A stretch of 5,159 nucleotides of DNA from Rubrobacteraceae bacterium (lineage in GTDB: Bacteria; Actinomycetota; Rubrobacteria; Rubrobacterales; Rubrobacteraceae): positions 1 through 5,159 of the forward strand of contig JARDZQ010000203.1 of assembly GCA_029240775.1 (NCBI GenBank). The letters run 5' to 3'. Shown here one piece after another: positions 5,035-5,159 of the stretch. A program made the position numbers and the translations under genes. The notes beneath the pieces are model-generated. The model saw only the letters and a list, made by a program, of their open reading frames with translations. It made no database searches and had not been told where the DNA came from. Each line of letters opens with the position of its first letter. Within the stretch, counting starts at the first letter, position 1.

Positions 5035-5070
5035 CCGCGACCCCCCGCTTCGGATCAGCGGGGGACGCGG
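5035..5070 (-). terminator. Strong GC hairpin after the second SDR
   Basis: CCCCCGCT (5042-5049) pairs with AGCGGGGG (5057-5064) around a 7-nt loop. CCGCG (5035-5039) and CGCGG (5066-5070) extend the stem after a small internal loop. It begins 27 nt past the stop of the minus-strand gene at 5098. No T-run follows, so it may be a U-less high-GC terminator or a transcript-stabilising stem. Confidence 0.6.
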
Positions 5071-5097
5071 GCTCTAGCTGGCAGGCTCGGGTTTGGC

Positions 5098-5159
5098 TCA
5101 GGTTCTTATGTAGACCCCGCCGTTTATGTCGAGCGCCTGGCCTGTGATGTAGTCGCCGT
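5098..5159 (-). CDS. C-terminal end of a second short-chain dehydrogenase/reductase (partial)
   Basis: Only the last 20 complete codons and the stop (TGA at 5100-5098) are in the window; the rest lies beyond the right edge. The reading is GDYITGQALDINGGVYIRT. This is the classical SDR ending, where YITGQ-x-L/I-x-I/V-NGG closes the last strand and helix of the Rossmann fold. ATA isoleucine codons match the style of the other genes. It is in the same direction as the complete SDR but separated from it by the hairpin and by that gene's own promoters, so the two are probably separate transcripts. Specific function cannot be judged from this fragment. Confidence 0.85.
   Translation of the reverse strand, partial: GDYITGQALDINGGVYIRT

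Larger units (their letters stand above)
4827..5097. other. Intergenic region upstream of the SDR, no gene seen
   Basis: These 271 bases separate two minus-strand SDR genes. No convincing coding frame or tRNA was found. The part from about 4880 to 5010 is markedly AT-rich compared with the genes. It holds two candidate minus-strand promoters, a duplicated 10-mer (ATTGTATACG at 4902-4911 and 4995-5004), a 7-bp inverted pair (TGTTACA at 4886-4892 and TGTAACA at 4959-4965) and a terminator-like hairpin near 5050. Confidence 0.7.

Noticed and set aside
1..5159. CRISPR array, tRNA, rRNA, insertion sequence or riboswitch
   Set aside because: No spaced direct repeats of CRISPR type, no cloverleaf or rRNA stretches, and no transposase; intergenic regions are short and accounted for.

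Overview
The window is high-GC bacterial DNA. Isoleucine is often ATA and arginine often AGG/AGA inside otherwise GC-rich genes, and two genes appear to have leaderless-type starts. Together these suggest an actinobacterium, most likely of the Rubrobacter type. That placement is inferred from codon habit and protein style, not from a database match.

Left part (1-1342, minus strand): a two-gene operon. A small single-domain cupin protein (995-1342) overlaps by 4 bp (GTGA) the start of a class III (CaiB/BaiF, succinyl-CoA:glutarate-type) CoA-transferase that runs off the left edge (1-998). The CoA-transferase reads as a normal family member except that about 20 residues are missing in frame at residue 153/154. 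The missing stretch is where the family carries its catalytic aspartate. This is the most unusual thing in the window.

Centre (1343-4025, plus strand): a 111-bp divergent intergenic region holds an 8+8 bp palindrome that could be a shared operator. It is followed by a glutaryl-CoA dehydrogenase-like acyl-CoA dehydrogenase (1454-2677) with a strong ribosome binding site. A 91-bp gap then holds a weak hairpin, AT-rich heptamer repeats (TCAGCWW type) and a TANNNT element just before a 12-TM major facilitator transporter (2769-4025). A near-identical 18-bp copy of the heptamer repeat lies inverted just beyond the transporter's end.

Right part (4013-5159, minus strand): a GC hairpin closes the convergent transporter/SDR junction and has the transporter's stop codon in its loop. 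Next comes a complete NAD-type short-chain dehydrogenase/reductase (4059-4826). Its upstream region of about 270 bp is AT-rich, with two putative promoters that share an identical 10-mer (CGTATACAAT). Beyond a terminator-like hairpin is the C-terminal end of a second SDR (from 5098).

Reading together: a CoA-transferase that could activate an organic acid, a glutaryl-CoA dehydrogenase-like flavoenzyme and two SDR oxidoreductases fit a small catabolic locus for glutarate or related acyl-CoA compounds, with the MFS protein as a possible transporter. This is inference from family membership and proximity. No wholly new system is evident. The leads are the CoA-transferase lesion and the regulatory and repeat DNA between the genes.
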